Shown piece by piece: positions 56,284-64,000 of a DNA stretch of 64,000 nt; position 1 is the first letter of the stretch; every line of letters starts with the position of its first letter. This stretch comes from Amycolatopsis marina. GTDB taxonomy: Bacteria > Actinomycetota > Actinomycetes > Mycobacteriales > Pseudonocardiaceae. The DNA is taken from positions 558,001 through 622,000 of the forward strand of contig NZ_FOKG01000001.1 of NCBI RefSeq assembly GCF_900111885.1. The letters run 5' to 3'. The position numbers were made by a program, and so were the translations under genes. The notes below the pieces were generated by a model, which made no database searches, was not told the DNA's origin, and saw only the letters and a program-made list of their open reading frames with translations.

Positions 56284-56973
56284 TCACGACGCCAGAAGTC
56301 CGGCTTGGTAGGCGAGGATGGCGAGTTGAACCCGGTTGCTCACGTCGAGTTTGGCGAAGGTTCGGGTGATGTGGGTTTTGACGGTGGCCTCGCTCATGTA
56401 GAGCTCTTTTGCGATGGTCGAGTTCTGCTTGCCCTCGGCGATAGCGGTGGCGACCTCACGTTCGCGATCAGTGAGCGAAGTGAGTTTGGCCAGAGCTTTG
56501 CGGTGGTGCGGGTTGCGCCGTTCGGCGACGAAATGGCTGACGAGTGTCCGAGTGGCCCTCGGGGACAACATTGCCTCACCGGAGGCCGCGACACGGACAC
56601 CGGCGATGATGTCCTGCGGGGATTCTTCTTTGAGCAGGAAGCCACTGGCACCCGCGGTGAGCGCGTCAAACACGTACTCGTCGAGGTTGAAGCTGGTCAG
56701 CACCAGAACTCTCGGTGCGTTCGGTAGTGCGCATACGGCCGCGGTGGCAGCCAGTCCGTCCATGCGCGCCATCCGGATGTCCATCAGCACGACATCCGGT
56801 GCATGCTTGATCACCATCGTGACCGCCTGGTCACCGTCGTCAGCGTGTCCGACGACCGCAATGTCTTCGGCACTGTCCAGGATCATGGCCAGTCCGGTAC
56901 GCACCAACGGGTCGTCGTCGACAAGCAGAACCCGCAATTGGCGCGGGTGGTCGATCGTGGAGCCGGCGGTCAC
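56284..56973 (-). CDS. NarL/LuxR-type response regulator
   Basis: A 229-residue two-component regulator. The receiver has LLVDDDP at the start, the phospho-accepting Asp in VVLMDIRM (about 63) and Lys in LLKEES. The C-terminal LuxR helix-turn-helix is LTDREREVATAIAEGKQNST plus EATVKTHI. GTG start. The kinase gene lies immediately upstream on the same strand, 22 bases away, so they form an operon and pair. Confidence 0.93.
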   Translation of the reverse strand: MTAGSTIDHPRQLRVLLVDDDPLVRTGLAMILDSAEDIAVVGHADDGDQAVTMVIKHAPDVVLMDIRMARMDGLAATAAVCALPNAPRVLVLTSFNLDEYVFDALTAGASGFLLKEESPQDIIAGVRVAASGEAMLSPRATRTLVSHFVAERRNPHHRKALAKLTSLTDREREVATAIAEGKQNSTIAKELYMSEATVKTHITRTFAKLDVSNRVQLAILAYQAGLLAS

Positions 56974-56995
56974 GCGCTTATGTTAGGGCCAGGCA

Positions 56996-58279
56996 TCAAG
57001 ATTGCTTCGGCCACGGAAGCCAAGCGGACACGACAAATGTGTCATCATCGGTCGGTCCGACGCTGACGTTGCCGTCCAGCGCCGACACCCGCTCGGCGAT
57101 CCCTGTCAAACCACAGCCCGAATCCGCATCAGCCATGGTGCCGTCAGCATGGGGGAGGGGGTTGCGAACGTCGATCGTGATTCCAACACCCGGGCCGCCG
57201 CGAACCGTGACCTCGGCCGTCGTGCCTGCCGCGTGACGGAGCACGTTGGTCAGCGACTCTTGAACGATTCTGTAGCTGGCCACACCGAGTGGTTCGGGAG
57301 CGGAGGCCGCGTCGTCGAGCAGCATCGTGACGTTGAGGTTCAGGCCGGCGCGGCGGGAGTTGCTGATGAGGTCGGGAAGGTCAACCAAATTCGGCTGAGC
57401 AGGCTCGGCGCGATGGCCGGGCGGATTTCCGCTGGCGAGGCCCCCGCCCTCGCGCAGGACACCGATTACCTTGCGTAGATCATCGAGGGCCTCCCGCGCC
57501 GAACCACGCACCGTGCGGGCCACTTCGGCGAGCCGTTCCGGGCCGTTGTGGCTGTTGACCTCCAGTGCCCCCGCCTGCAGCGAAAGCAAGGAAAGCCGAT
57601 GCCCGAGCACGTCGTGCATCTCGCGTGCGATCCTGGATCGCTCATCCCGTCGTGTCACTTCTGCGAGCAGTTCCTCTTCTTTGCGCTCGCTATGGGAAAG
57701 CTCTCTGCGAGTGCCGCGTAGCAGCCCGATTCCGAGCGGAATCGCGGTCATCATTACGGCAATCACGAGCACGGCAGGCACCGGCACATCGACGACCTCG
57801 AAATGGCCCTGTGTGCGGTCCGCGGTAGTACTGGCGCCGAAAAGCCACTGCAATGGCGAGACCTCGGGGTCGCGGCCGGCATCGTGCGCCAACGCCACCG
57901 CGGTTGCGGCGTAGACGGCGGCTGTGCCCAGCCAGAGGACGTGGTCGCGGCGGCTGGCCGCCAGCGCGGCCAGCGCGATCAGCGCGGCCAGTGCGTCGGC
58001 GACGAACACCAGTGGCGGCACCACGGCGATCCCCGTGACAAGAACCGGGTTGTGGTGCCGCCAGCACAATGCGATGGCCGCGCCGATCGCCACGAGCAGC
58101 CCGATCCCCGCCCGCCACCCTGGTTCGAGGTCCACTTGGCCCGGCACGAAACTCTCGGCGCCGAACACCCAGAAGCTGCTCAGCACGCTTGCGCTGACGG
58201 CCAGCACCGTGACCGCTGTCGCCAGGACGCGCCGTGCACGTGGGCGCACCGCGGGCGCGCGGCCGGTGATGTCGGTCAT
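56996..58279 (-). CDS. Sensor histidine kinase (HisKA_3)
   Basis: A 427-residue membrane kinase with about five or six helices in residues 20-200, the acceptor segment RSRIAREMHDVLGHRLSLLS (His about 238) and a HATPase_c domain with an N-box (IVQESLTNVLRHAAG) and G-box (GLTGIAERV). First gene of the operon with the response regulator. It is divergent from a DUF4352 lipoprotein gene, a common target arrangement for such systems; that link is inference. Confidence 0.92.
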   Translation of the reverse strand: MTDITGRAPAVRPRARRVLATAVTVLAVSASVLSSFWVFGAESFVPGQVDLEPGWRAGIGLLVAIGAAIALCWRHHNPVLVTGIAVVPPLVFVADALAALIALAALAASRRDHVLWLGTAAVYAATAVALAHDAGRDPEVSPLQWLFGASTTADRTQGHFEVVDVPVPAVLVIAVMMTAIPLGIGLLRGTRRELSHSERKEEELLAEVTRRDERSRIAREMHDVLGHRLSLLSLQAGALEVNSHNGPERLAEVARTVRGSAREALDDLRKVIGVLREGGGLASGNPPGHRAEPAQPNLVDLPDLISNSRRAGLNLNVTMLLDDAASAPEPLGVASYRIVQESLTNVLRHAAGTTAEVTVRGGPGVGITIDVRNPLPHADGTMADADSGCGLTGIAERVSALDGNVSVGPTDDDTFVVSAWLPWPKQS

Positions 58280-58459
58280 GGCGACTTAGCGTACGGACAG
58301 CTGCGGTCAGCCAGAATCGTCGAGGCGTATTGTTTCCCGTCACTCCGCTACGACCTTTGTCGTAGCCGTCTCGATCTCTTCGAGCGACGCGAGTCGGTTG
58401 CCGCCAGTGGTTCTCTCAAGGCCCCGGTTCGACACCGACTTTCCAGGAGTGAATCTCTC
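58280..58459. promoter_or_regulatory. Divergent promoter region, kinase / lipoprotein
   Basis: A 180-bp gap with promoters for both directions expected. I see no clear operator. Confidence 0.35.
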
Positions 58460-59053
58460 ATGCGGCACCTGAACCACCTGCTCGCCTGCACCGCAGCACT
58501 GGTCCTGCTCACCGGCTGCGACACCGGTCCCGCTTCTGGTACTGGGGCGACTGTCGTCAACGACCAGTCAACTGGCAGCGGTTCGCAGGCCGCCAACGCC
58601 GACGCCGCTCTCGGTAGTCGGGAAAGCCCACTGGACCTGGGCACCACGATCGAGATGGGTGATTGGACACTGGCTGTCGTTGACATCACGCGCGATGCCA
58701 CCGATGTCGTGCTTCAGGAGAACGAATTCAACGAGCCACCCGCCGACGGCCGCCAGTTTGTCTTGTTCTCGGTCGAGGCCACCTACGCGGGGGCGGATTC
58801 CGGCACCGCTTGGACCGACTTCAGCTGGGCCATCGTCGGCAATGACGGCAACACCTTCGGTGGCGGGTCGATGAATGACTACTGTGGAGTGATCCCCACT
58901 CCGCTTGACGAGACCGGTGAGACTTTTGCCGGTGGCAACGTCAAGGGCAACGTGTGCATCTCGGCGGCATCCGACCAGCTCGACGGTGCGACCATCCGCG
59001 TCGAAGAGACCCTCAGCTTCGAGGACACACGTGCCTTCTATGGGCTCCAGTGA
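58460..59053 (+). CDS. DUF4352-like lipoprotein
   Basis: A 197-residue lipoprotein with signal peptide and lipobox LLTGC (Cys20), then a low-complexity linker and a beta-sandwich with the DUF4352 pattern (MGDWTLAVVDITRDATDVVL, then FVLFSVEATYAG). DUF4352 proteins are immunoglobulin-like and extracytoplasmic. ATG at 58460 with CAGGAGT upstream. Divergent from the two-component operon, which may control it. Confidence 0.82.
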   Translation: MRHLNHLLACTAALVLLTGCDTGPASGTGATVVNDQSTGSGSQAANADAALGSRESPLDLGTTIEMGDWTLAVVDITRDATDVVLQENEFNEPPADGRQFVLFSVEATYAGADSGTAWTDFSWAIVGNDGNTFGGGSMNDYCGVIPTPLDETGETFAGGNVKGNVCISAASDQLDGATIRVEETLSFEDTRAFYGLQ

Positions 59054-59140
59054 CCAACGGCCAAGCTGCCTAGCGCTGCTGGGTAGATTGCCTCAATGCG
59101 ATTTACTTAACCCAAACAGTCCAGATCGGAGCTCGAATTC

Positions 59141-59620
59141 ATGACCCAGCAGGATCCGTATCCATCAACTGACCGGCCGCAGCCCGAACCGATGCCGGAC
59201 ACCATCCTCCCCACGGCAGCGGCGGCTGGACTGGCCATGAAGCGACGGCACCCGGTCACGGTCTGGTTGCTGTGGCCCCTGATCACAATCGGCATCTACC
59301 ACCTGGTGTGGTACTACAAGATCCACAAGGAGATGGCCGAGTTCGATCGCCGCCGCACGGTGCCGGTAGCAGGCCCGATGCTGGTCCTTCTACTGCTGAG
59401 CTGGACGATTATCGCGCCGCTGATCTCCTACTACAACACCGGAAACCGGATTCGTGCCGCGCAACGCGCCGCCGGGCTCACACCCAGTTGCAGCCCGGTC
59501 GTTGGACTCTTGCTGACGTTCGTCTTCGGCGCCAACATCATTTACTACCAGGTCGAACTCAACAAGATCGTGGACCACTACGGCGTCCCCGAAGGCACTC
59601 AGATCCAACTGGCCGTGTGA
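59141..59620 (+). CDS. DUF4234 membrane protein
   Basis: A 159-residue protein with a proline-rich N-terminus (about 1-20) and a DUF4234 domain: MKRRHPVTVWLLWPLITIGI, YHLVWYYKIHKEMAEFDRR, then two further helices. The motif W-x-x-P-x-x-T-x-G-I-Y is typical of the family. Function unknown. ATG at 59141. Confidence 0.85.
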   Translation: MTQQDPYPSTDRPQPEPMPDTILPTAAAAGLAMKRRHPVTVWLLWPLITIGIYHLVWYYKIHKEMAEFDRRRTVPVAGPMLVLLLLSWTIIAPLISYYNTGNRIRAAQRAAGLTPSCSPVVGLLLTFVFGANIIYYQVELNKIVDHYGVPEGTQIQLAV

Positions 59621-59664
59621 GCTGAACTGCGCGCGTATTCAGCGGAGTACAAACGGGAAGCGCC

Positions 59665-59753
59665 GCGAAGATCGGGAGTACGTGCTCACGGAGAAGGGCC
59701 GTGAGCACGGCACGGTCATCGTCGCACTGACCGAATGGGGTGATCGCGGTGTC
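59665..59753 (+). pseudogene. Fragment of an HxlR-family gene
   Basis: About 80 bp encode REYVLTEKGREHGTVIVALT plus EWGDR, nearly identical to the C-terminal part of the HxlR protein at 55622-56101, differing at about seven bases. No start or other domain is present, so it is the remnant of a second copy. Confidence 0.75.
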
Positions 59754-59767
59754 GCGAATCCGTCCGC

Positions 59768-60403
59768 TCAGTCCGCGGGGCTGCCAATTTCCACACCGAC
59801 CGGTTCCGGGCTGACCCGCTTGCCGGACCACGTGGTCACCAGCGTCAGCGCCACGAACAAACCGGTGATCATCAGCGACATCACTGCCACGTGGCCGTAA
59901 CCGCCGGGCTCGTTCGGATTGAGGAACGGGTAGGGATACCAGTCGGCGAACAGGCCACGGGTCAGCGTGTACGTGACATACGCCAGCGGGAACAGCAGCC
60001 ACACCAGCGTCCGGCGCAGCGCGAGCCGCGAACGAGGCGGCATCAGCAGCCAGTCCAGTGCGATGACCAGCGGCATGATCCGGTGCAGCACCCAGTTGCT
60101 GAACGGCACCGCCTGAACGTTCGCGTTGGTTAGCAGCATCGCGTAAACCAGGCCCGTGGTGACCATGTAGACCACCGCCGCGCCGCGCAGCGTCTCGACG
60201 AGCTGCGACTCGACCGGCGTCCGGGCGGCCAGCAACAGCACCACGGCCGCGAAAAGATTGCTCAGCACGGTGAAGAAGCTGAAGAAGTTCGTCAGCTGAA
60301 ATCCGGGCTCGTTCCATTTGACCGCGATGTTGTGGACCAGCGCCGCGATGATCAGCAGCGCACCGACCACGCGGTAGCCACCGACAAACCCTGCTCTGCT
60401 CAT
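59768..60403 (-). CDS. Pr6Pr-family membrane protein
   Basis: A 211-residue protein with six predicted helices and six conserved prolines or aromatic positions that name the Pr6Pr family: NFFSFFTVLSNLFAAVVLLL, VLHRIMPLVIALDWLL, FADWYPYPFLNPNEPGGYGH. Function unknown. ATG at 60403. Confidence 0.85.
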   Translation of the reverse strand: MSRAGFVGGYRVVGALLIIAALVHNIAVKWNEPGFQLTNFFSFFTVLSNLFAAVVLLLAARTPVESQLVETLRGAAVVYMVTTGLVYAMLLTNANVQAVPFSNWVLHRIMPLVIALDWLLMPPRSRLALRRTLVWLLFPLAYVTYTLTRGLFADWYPYPFLNPNEPGGYGHVAVMSLMITGLFVALTLVTTWSGKRVSPEPVGVEIGSPAD

Positions 60404-60439
60404 GACGTCGACCGTTCGTCCTTCGGGCCAGCGACCCGA

Positions 60440-60838
60440 TCAGCGCTTGTACCTACGGCGGATGGCTTTCATGCCCAGCGCGATCACCGTCGCCCCCGCC
60501 GCCACTCCTACCGTCACCAGTGCCGCGCCGACGGCCCACAGTCCGCTTGCGTCGCTTGTCGCGGCATTGACGGACCAGGCCGCCCCGAAGGCCACGGTCA
60601 TCGTCACCACCACCGGCACCACCGGGAGCAGCCAACCCGCGGCCGCAGCCAGCACGATCAGGCTCACCACGCACCCGATCACCTGCGGCGCCTCGTAGGG
60701 ACCACTGGTCGTCTGCGTCGCCTGATCGAACTTGTACCCGTTGTCCAGTCCCAGCCACACCCACCACACCGCGACGGTGAGCGCGGCCAGCGCCACCAAC
60801 AGGGCCACCATGCGCGTCACCGAACGCTGCTGCTGCAT
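60440..60838 (-). CDS. Small membrane protein, unknown
   Basis: A 132-residue protein with four hydrophobic helices (VALLVALAALTVAVWWVWLG, VIGCVVSLIVLAAAAGWLL, VVPVVVTMTVAFGAAW, GLWAVGAALVTVGVAAGATV) and a basic C-terminus (RRRYKR). I do not recognise a family. It lies between the Pr6Pr and carboxypeptidase genes on the same strand. Confidence 0.72.
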   Translation of the reverse strand: MQQQRSVTRMVALLVALAALTVAVWWVWLGLDNGYKFDQATQTTSGPYEAPQVIGCVVSLIVLAAAAGWLLPVVPVVVTMTVAFGAAWSVNAATSDASGLWAVGAALVTVGVAAGATVIALGMKAIRRRYKR

Positions 60839-60925
60839 ACAACGACTCTCTCAGGACGCAACCCGCTCGGCCACATGACAACGCCCGGACGCACAGGGAA
60901 CGCCCGACCGTGTCGTTACTGCCAG

Positions 60926-62194
60926 TCAGCCCGCCGCCCGCAGCAACGTGTCCACCGCCGCGTCGTTGCGCGCGGTCTCCCTGGGGATGACCTCGTCCGG
61001 CGGGTAGAAGCCGCTGAGCCCGCCACCGCTGCGTGGATACATCTCGAACGTGTAGCTGAGGATCTTGTGCTGCGCCCACATCCAGTCGTTCACCGATCCG
61101 TCCGTCACGTACAGATCACTCGACTGCTGTGGCGTGTACCCGTTGCTCCGCGCGATCTGCCGCCCGACGTCCTGGAAGCGCCGCGCCTCGGTCTGCGTCA
61201 TACCCGGAGCCGTGTCGTTGTAGGTGTAGCCGTAGGGCCACAACACGAGCTCCGAGTACGTGTGGAAGTCGATATGCGCCGTGATCTGCTGCCGGCCACC
61301 GACCACCCGCGAGTTGACGTAGTTGGACACCGCCCTGGTCTCCGGTGCGGAGAACGCCGACGGCCCACGGTAGGTCTCACTGCTCGGGCTTCCGCTCGAA
61401 CCGCCGCAGCAGCCCCACTTGTAGCCCCAGTTGCGGTTCGGGTCGGTGCCCTGTCCCTGCCGGTTCTTCCGCCAGCCCTTGTACCGCCCGCCCGAGATGT
61501 CGTACTCCGACCCGTCCGGATTGACGCTCGGCAGCACCAGGATTTCCCTGGTGTCCACCAGTTGCTTGATCGCGGGGTCGGTGTCGTAGCCATCGGTGAA
61601 CCGTTGCACGATCCGCAGGCACATCTCCGTGGTGAGGTGCTCCCGCGCGTGCTGGTTACAGGTGAACAGCACCTCCGGCTCGTTCTCGTCGGTCGCCACG
61701 TTGTCACTGATCTTGATCAGGCGCAGTTCCCTGCCCTCGTACGATCTGCCCACACTGGACACTCTGGCGAGGCTGGCGTGGTCACGCGCGGTGGCCTGCA
61801 ACTCGGCAGTCATTTCCGCGTAGGTGTGGTATTTCTCGTCCCCGGCCGGAAATTCGTCGATCGCGGCCGAACGCGGCTGTCCGCCACTGCGTTCCGCCAG
61901 CATCGCGTCGAAATCGCCGATCTGGTCCAGGGAGAAACCGATCGCACGGAGGCTGCTGGCCTGCGCGGGCGAGGCGACGACGGTCATCGCGCCGTCCCTT
62001 GTGCCGAGTACGTCGACGCCGGAGCCGGCGACCGCCGTCCGTTCCGCGGTGTCGTCGGCTCCGAGCACCGTGTAGACACCTCGATCCGGCGCGGTCTCGG
62101 TCTGCGGTTGGGCGGTGACCGGCGATGCGGTCGTCGCCAGCAGAGCGCCCCCTGCCATCGCCGCCACGGCGATCAGGACACGACGGGTCAACAT
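60926..62194 (-). CDS. Secreted zinc carboxypeptidase (M14)
   Basis: A 422-residue exported metallo-carboxypeptidase. The signal peptide ends near residue 28 ([20 protein letters not shown]). An N-terminal propeptide-like region (30-115) precedes the M14 domain, with zinc ligands in NQHAREHL (HxxE) and the later His in [11 protein letters not shown], substrate-binding NRNWGYKWG and catalytic Glu in YTFEMYP. It should remove C-terminal residues from peptides outside the cell. Confidence 0.93.
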   Translation of the reverse strand: MLTRRVLIAVAAMAGGALLATTASPVTAQPQTETAPDRGVYTVLGADDTAERTAVAGSGVDVLGTRDGAMTVVASPAQASSLRAIGFSLDQIGDFDAMLAERSGGQPRSAAIDEFPAGDEKYHTYAEMTAELQATARDHASLARVSSVGRSYEGRELRLIKISDNVATDENEPEVLFTCNQHAREHLTTEMCLRIVQRFTDGYDTDPAIKQLVDTREILVLPSVNPDGSEYDISGGRYKGWRKNRQGQGTDPNRNWGYKWGCCGGSSGSPSSETYRGPSAFSAPETRAVSNYVNSRVVGGRQQITAHIDFHTYSELVLWPYGYTYNDTAPGMTQTEARRFQDVGRQIARSNGYTPQQSSDLYVTDGSVNDWMWAQHKILSYTFEMYPRSGGGLSGFYPPDEVIPRETARNDAAVDTLLRAAG

Positions 62195-62346
62195 AGCGCC
62201 TCCGAACCATTACTGACTGTGTTGTTCCCAGAGTGCTCAGGATGCCTTAACCGCAACAACCGTCCTTCGTCGGGAAGGTTCGGCCTTACTTTCGTCGGGT
62301 CGGACTGGCGGCCGGCGTTGCCGTCGGTCTGGATACTGTGCGCGGT

Positions 62347-62889
62347 ATGCGACGACTGGTTCTCATCACCGTGGTCACGGCAGGCCTGCTGGTCGCCTGT
62401 GGCCAGTCCGACGACGCGGCGCAGGACAACGCCGCGGCGTCCACAAAGGTCACTCCTTCGAGTGATATGCAGGCTCCTGCACTGCCTCCTTCGCCCGAGC
62501 CTGCCGTGGAGGAGCCCTGTCCGTACCTCACCGAGCAGTTCGTGGAGGAGGCGAACGGGCAGCGCGTCGCGAAGGTCAGCACTTCCACGGACAAGCCCCA
62601 TCCGGCCTGCTTCTTCTACCGAGCCGACGGCTCGGAGCAACTGTCCGTGCACGTCTACGCCGGTGACCCCGAGGTGGCGACCGGGCTCGTGGACGAGGCG
62701 GCTCCGGTCGGCACGTCCAACCCGGCGAGCGACCCGACCGGCTGGAACGGTGGTTATCAGAAGCTGGAGGACGGTGCCGTGTACGCGGTCGCGAAGGAAG
62801 GAGCGGCGGTGATCGTCCGAACCAATCAGTTACAGAGCGTGAAGGCTCGAACCGTTGCCGAGGAGGTTATCTCCGAACTCCAGATCTGA
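62347..62889 (+). CDS. DUF2020-like lipoprotein
   Basis: A 180-residue lipoprotein with a signal peptide and lipobox LLVAC (Cys18), a disordered Pro/Ser-rich stretch, then a domain with paired cysteines (PCPYLT and PACFFYRADG) that resembles DUF2020. ATG at 62347 is preferred; GTG at 62338 is possible. A TATA-like GGATAC lies about 17 bases before the ATG, so the mRNA may be nearly leaderless. Function unknown. Confidence 0.72.
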   Translation: MRRLVLITVVTAGLLVACGQSDDAAQDNAAASTKVTPSSDMQAPALPPSPEPAVEEPCPYLTEQFVEEANGQRVAKVSTSTDKPHPACFFYRADGSEQLSVHVYAGDPEVATGLVDEAAPVGTSNPASDPTGWNGGYQKLEDGAVYAVAKEGAAVIVRTNQLQSVKARTVAEEVISELQI

Positions 62890-63074
62890 TCTGACAGGCT
62901 GAAGGAGTAGCTGCGTGAGGGGTAAGTTGATCTTGTACTACCCTGTCCCGCACGCGCAGGCGTCGAGGACCAGCGCGACGTTCGGTGGCCGCCCCAGTGG
63001 GCCACACGGATCAGCGCACGACCCCCTGCCGACACACCGCACCGTCGATCTCTACGTAAGAAGGATACGAATCC

Positions 63075-63527
63075 GTGGCTGAAACCCTCAAGGAAATCCT
63101 GCTCGACTCCAGCAGGCGTCCGGCCGTCGTGACCGACCTGCAGACCCTGGTCGACGAAGAGGTCTCGGACAAGAGCGGCGTCTCCGGCGCCGTCGTCAAG
63201 ACCGGCTACGCCGGCGTCAAGAAGATCAAGCCCGGCATCATCGGCTCTGCCGTCGACAGCCTGCTGGACGACTTCACCGCCGCCCTCGAGCCGTTCTACG
63301 CCGACTTCAAGGCCTCCGGTGGCGCCGACTTCGGCGACTACCTGGCCGGCCGTTCGGACGAGGCCGCCGACGCCCTGCTGAACGTCACTGACTCCCGCTC
63401 GGAGCAGAGCAGCAGGGACAGCATCAAGAAGGTTTACAGCAAGCTGCGTCCGCAGGGTAAGAAGAACGTCGAGGAGGCGCTGCCCCGCCTCGGCAAGCTG
63501 ATCGACAAGCACGCCGCGACCGCGTAA
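63075..63527 (+). CDS. DUF6918-like protein
   Basis: A 150-residue, mostly helical soluble protein: AETLKEILLDSSRRPAVVTD, VDEEVSDKSGVSGAVVKTGY, KIKPGIIGSAVDSLLDDFTA. The family is actinobacterial and of unknown function. GTG at 63075 behind AAGAAGGA. A strong palindromic terminator follows. Confidence 0.78.
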   Translation: MAETLKEILLDSSRRPAVVTDLQTLVDEEVSDKSGVSGAVVKTGYAGVKKIKPGIIGSAVDSLLDDFTAALEPFYADFKASGGADFGDYLAGRSDEAADALLNVTDSRSEQSSRDSIKKVYSKLRPQGKKNVEEALPRLGKLIDKHAATA

Positions 63528-63540
63528 CGCATCGCAACAC

Positions 63541-63580
63541 GACTGAGGGCCGGGGCGAACGTTCGCCCCGGCCCTCAGTC
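63541..63580. terminator. Bidirectional terminator between convergent genes
   Basis: A perfect palindrome, GACTGAGGGCCGGGGCGAAC followed by its 20-base complement, lies between the convergent DUF6918-like gene and the partial gene at the right edge. Confidence 0.85.
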
Positions 63581-63589
63581 GTCAACAGA

Positions 63590-64000
63590 TCAGTTCTTCT
63601 TCTCGCTGGTCGTCGAGCTGGCAGCCTGCTGGCCGTTGCCCTTGTTCTGCGGGGGTGTCGGCTTGGCCACCGGCTTCGTCGGAGCCGGCTTCGCCGTCCC
63701 GGACTTGTCCGAGTTCGGGGCAGCGGCCGGCTTCGACTCCGCCTGCTTGTTCTGTGCCGGGGTCGCTGTGCGCGGGGGTGCGGGCGCGACCGGTGGCGCC
63801 GGCTTCGGCCGGGCGGCGTAGGCCACCGCGGCCGCGAGCGCGCCGAGACCGAGCAGCCACGGCCACTTGCGACGGCTCTTCTTCTCGCCCTTGGCCGCCA
63901 CCTTGGCCTCGGACATGGCGGTCTTGAAGTCCTTCTTCGCGTGCTTGAAGTCCTTCTTCGCCCTGCGCTTGGAGTGCCCGGCGGACTTCGCGGCCTGAAT
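63590..64000 (-). CDS. Membrane-anchored Ala/Pro/Lys-rich protein, partial
   Basis: The frame runs out of the window at 64000, so the N-terminus is missing. Visible are a basic region with the repeated KKDFK unit (KKDFKHAKKDFKTA), a single helix (WPWLLGLGALAAAVAYAA) and a long Pro/Ala/Lys/Thr-rich tail that is probably extracytoplasmic. No domain is recognised. An internal ATG at 63916 could also start a 108-residue form. Confidence 0.65.
   Translation of the reverse strand: MQAAKSAGHSKRRAKKDFKHAKKDFKTAMSEAKVAAKGEKKSRRKWPWLLGLGALAAAVAYAARPKPAPPVAPAPPRTATPAQNKQAESKPAAAPNSDKSGTAKPAPTKPVAKPTPPQNKGNGQQAASSTTSEKKN

Overview
The window is very GC-rich chromosomal DNA from an actinomycete, and it holds the replication-origin region. 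The gene order (cca, NUDIX, DUF6049, murJ, sigM, trxB, trxA, cwlM, GNAT, parB, parA, rsmG, jag, yidC, yidD, rnpA, rpmH, dnaA, oriC, dnaN, gnd, recF, dciA-like, gyrB, gyrA, DUF3566, tRNA-Ile, tRNA-Ala) is the classical actinobacterial origin block also known from Mycobacterium. The protein style and the 6-phosphogluconate dehydrogenase gene between dnaN and recF suggest Pseudonocardiaceae or a close relative; that placement is inference.

Positions 1-15000 run from a partial TNT-type toxin domain and a sensor kinase into an envelope and redox block. This contains the CCA-adding enzyme, a NUDIX hydrolase, the lipid II flippase MurJ with a separate pseudokinase, an ECF sigma factor with its anti-sigma factor, thioredoxin reductase and thioredoxin behind a SigR-type promoter, and the CwlM amidase homologue. 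Positions 15000-19800 hold two broken genes (a MarR regulator and a small membrane protein), a GNAT protein, an aminotransferase, an ATP-grasp ligase and a methyltransferase. Positions 19825-25530 form the leftward block parB-parA-rsmG and jag-yidC-yidD-rnpA-rpmH, with several parS sites inside it.

Positions 26100-41800 are the replication core. dnaA and dnaN are about 2.7 kb apart because a divergent LysR/EamA pair lies between them. oriC, with a DnaA-box cluster and an AT-rich stretch, abuts dnaN. gyrA is interrupted directly after its catalytic tyrosine by a full-length intein carrying LAGLIDADG endonuclease motifs. Two 48-bp near-identical hairpin repeats follow dnaA, and two tandem DnaA boxes lie inside the dciA-like gene.

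After tRNA-Ile come secreted and stress-type genes (phosphoesterase, CHRD-like protein, hemerythrin, CsbD-like, DLW-39) and then tRNA-Ala. The tRNA-Ala 3' end is duplicated at 53331-53368 and recurs in degenerate form at 51892-51938 and 56188-56229. This suggests serial insertion of elements into one tRNA. The first interval (about 45.9-51.9 kb) carries a broken integrase, a DNA cytosine methyltransferase, a Vsr endonuclease with an N-terminal extension, an Eco29kI-type GIY-YIG restriction enzyme, and an opposing overlapping FRG-domain/DUF262 gene pair. It reads as a small defence island. The next interval carries an unknown zinc-ribbon protein. The third carries a SnoaL-like protein, a WYL regulator, a DUF899 protein and an HxlR regulator.

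Positions 56284-64000 hold a NarL/LuxR-type two-component system beside a divergent DUF4352 lipoprotein, small membrane proteins, a secreted zinc carboxypeptidase, a DUF2020-like lipoprotein, a DUF6918-like protein and a partial membrane protein at the right edge. The whole reading was done by eye from sequence, without database searches.
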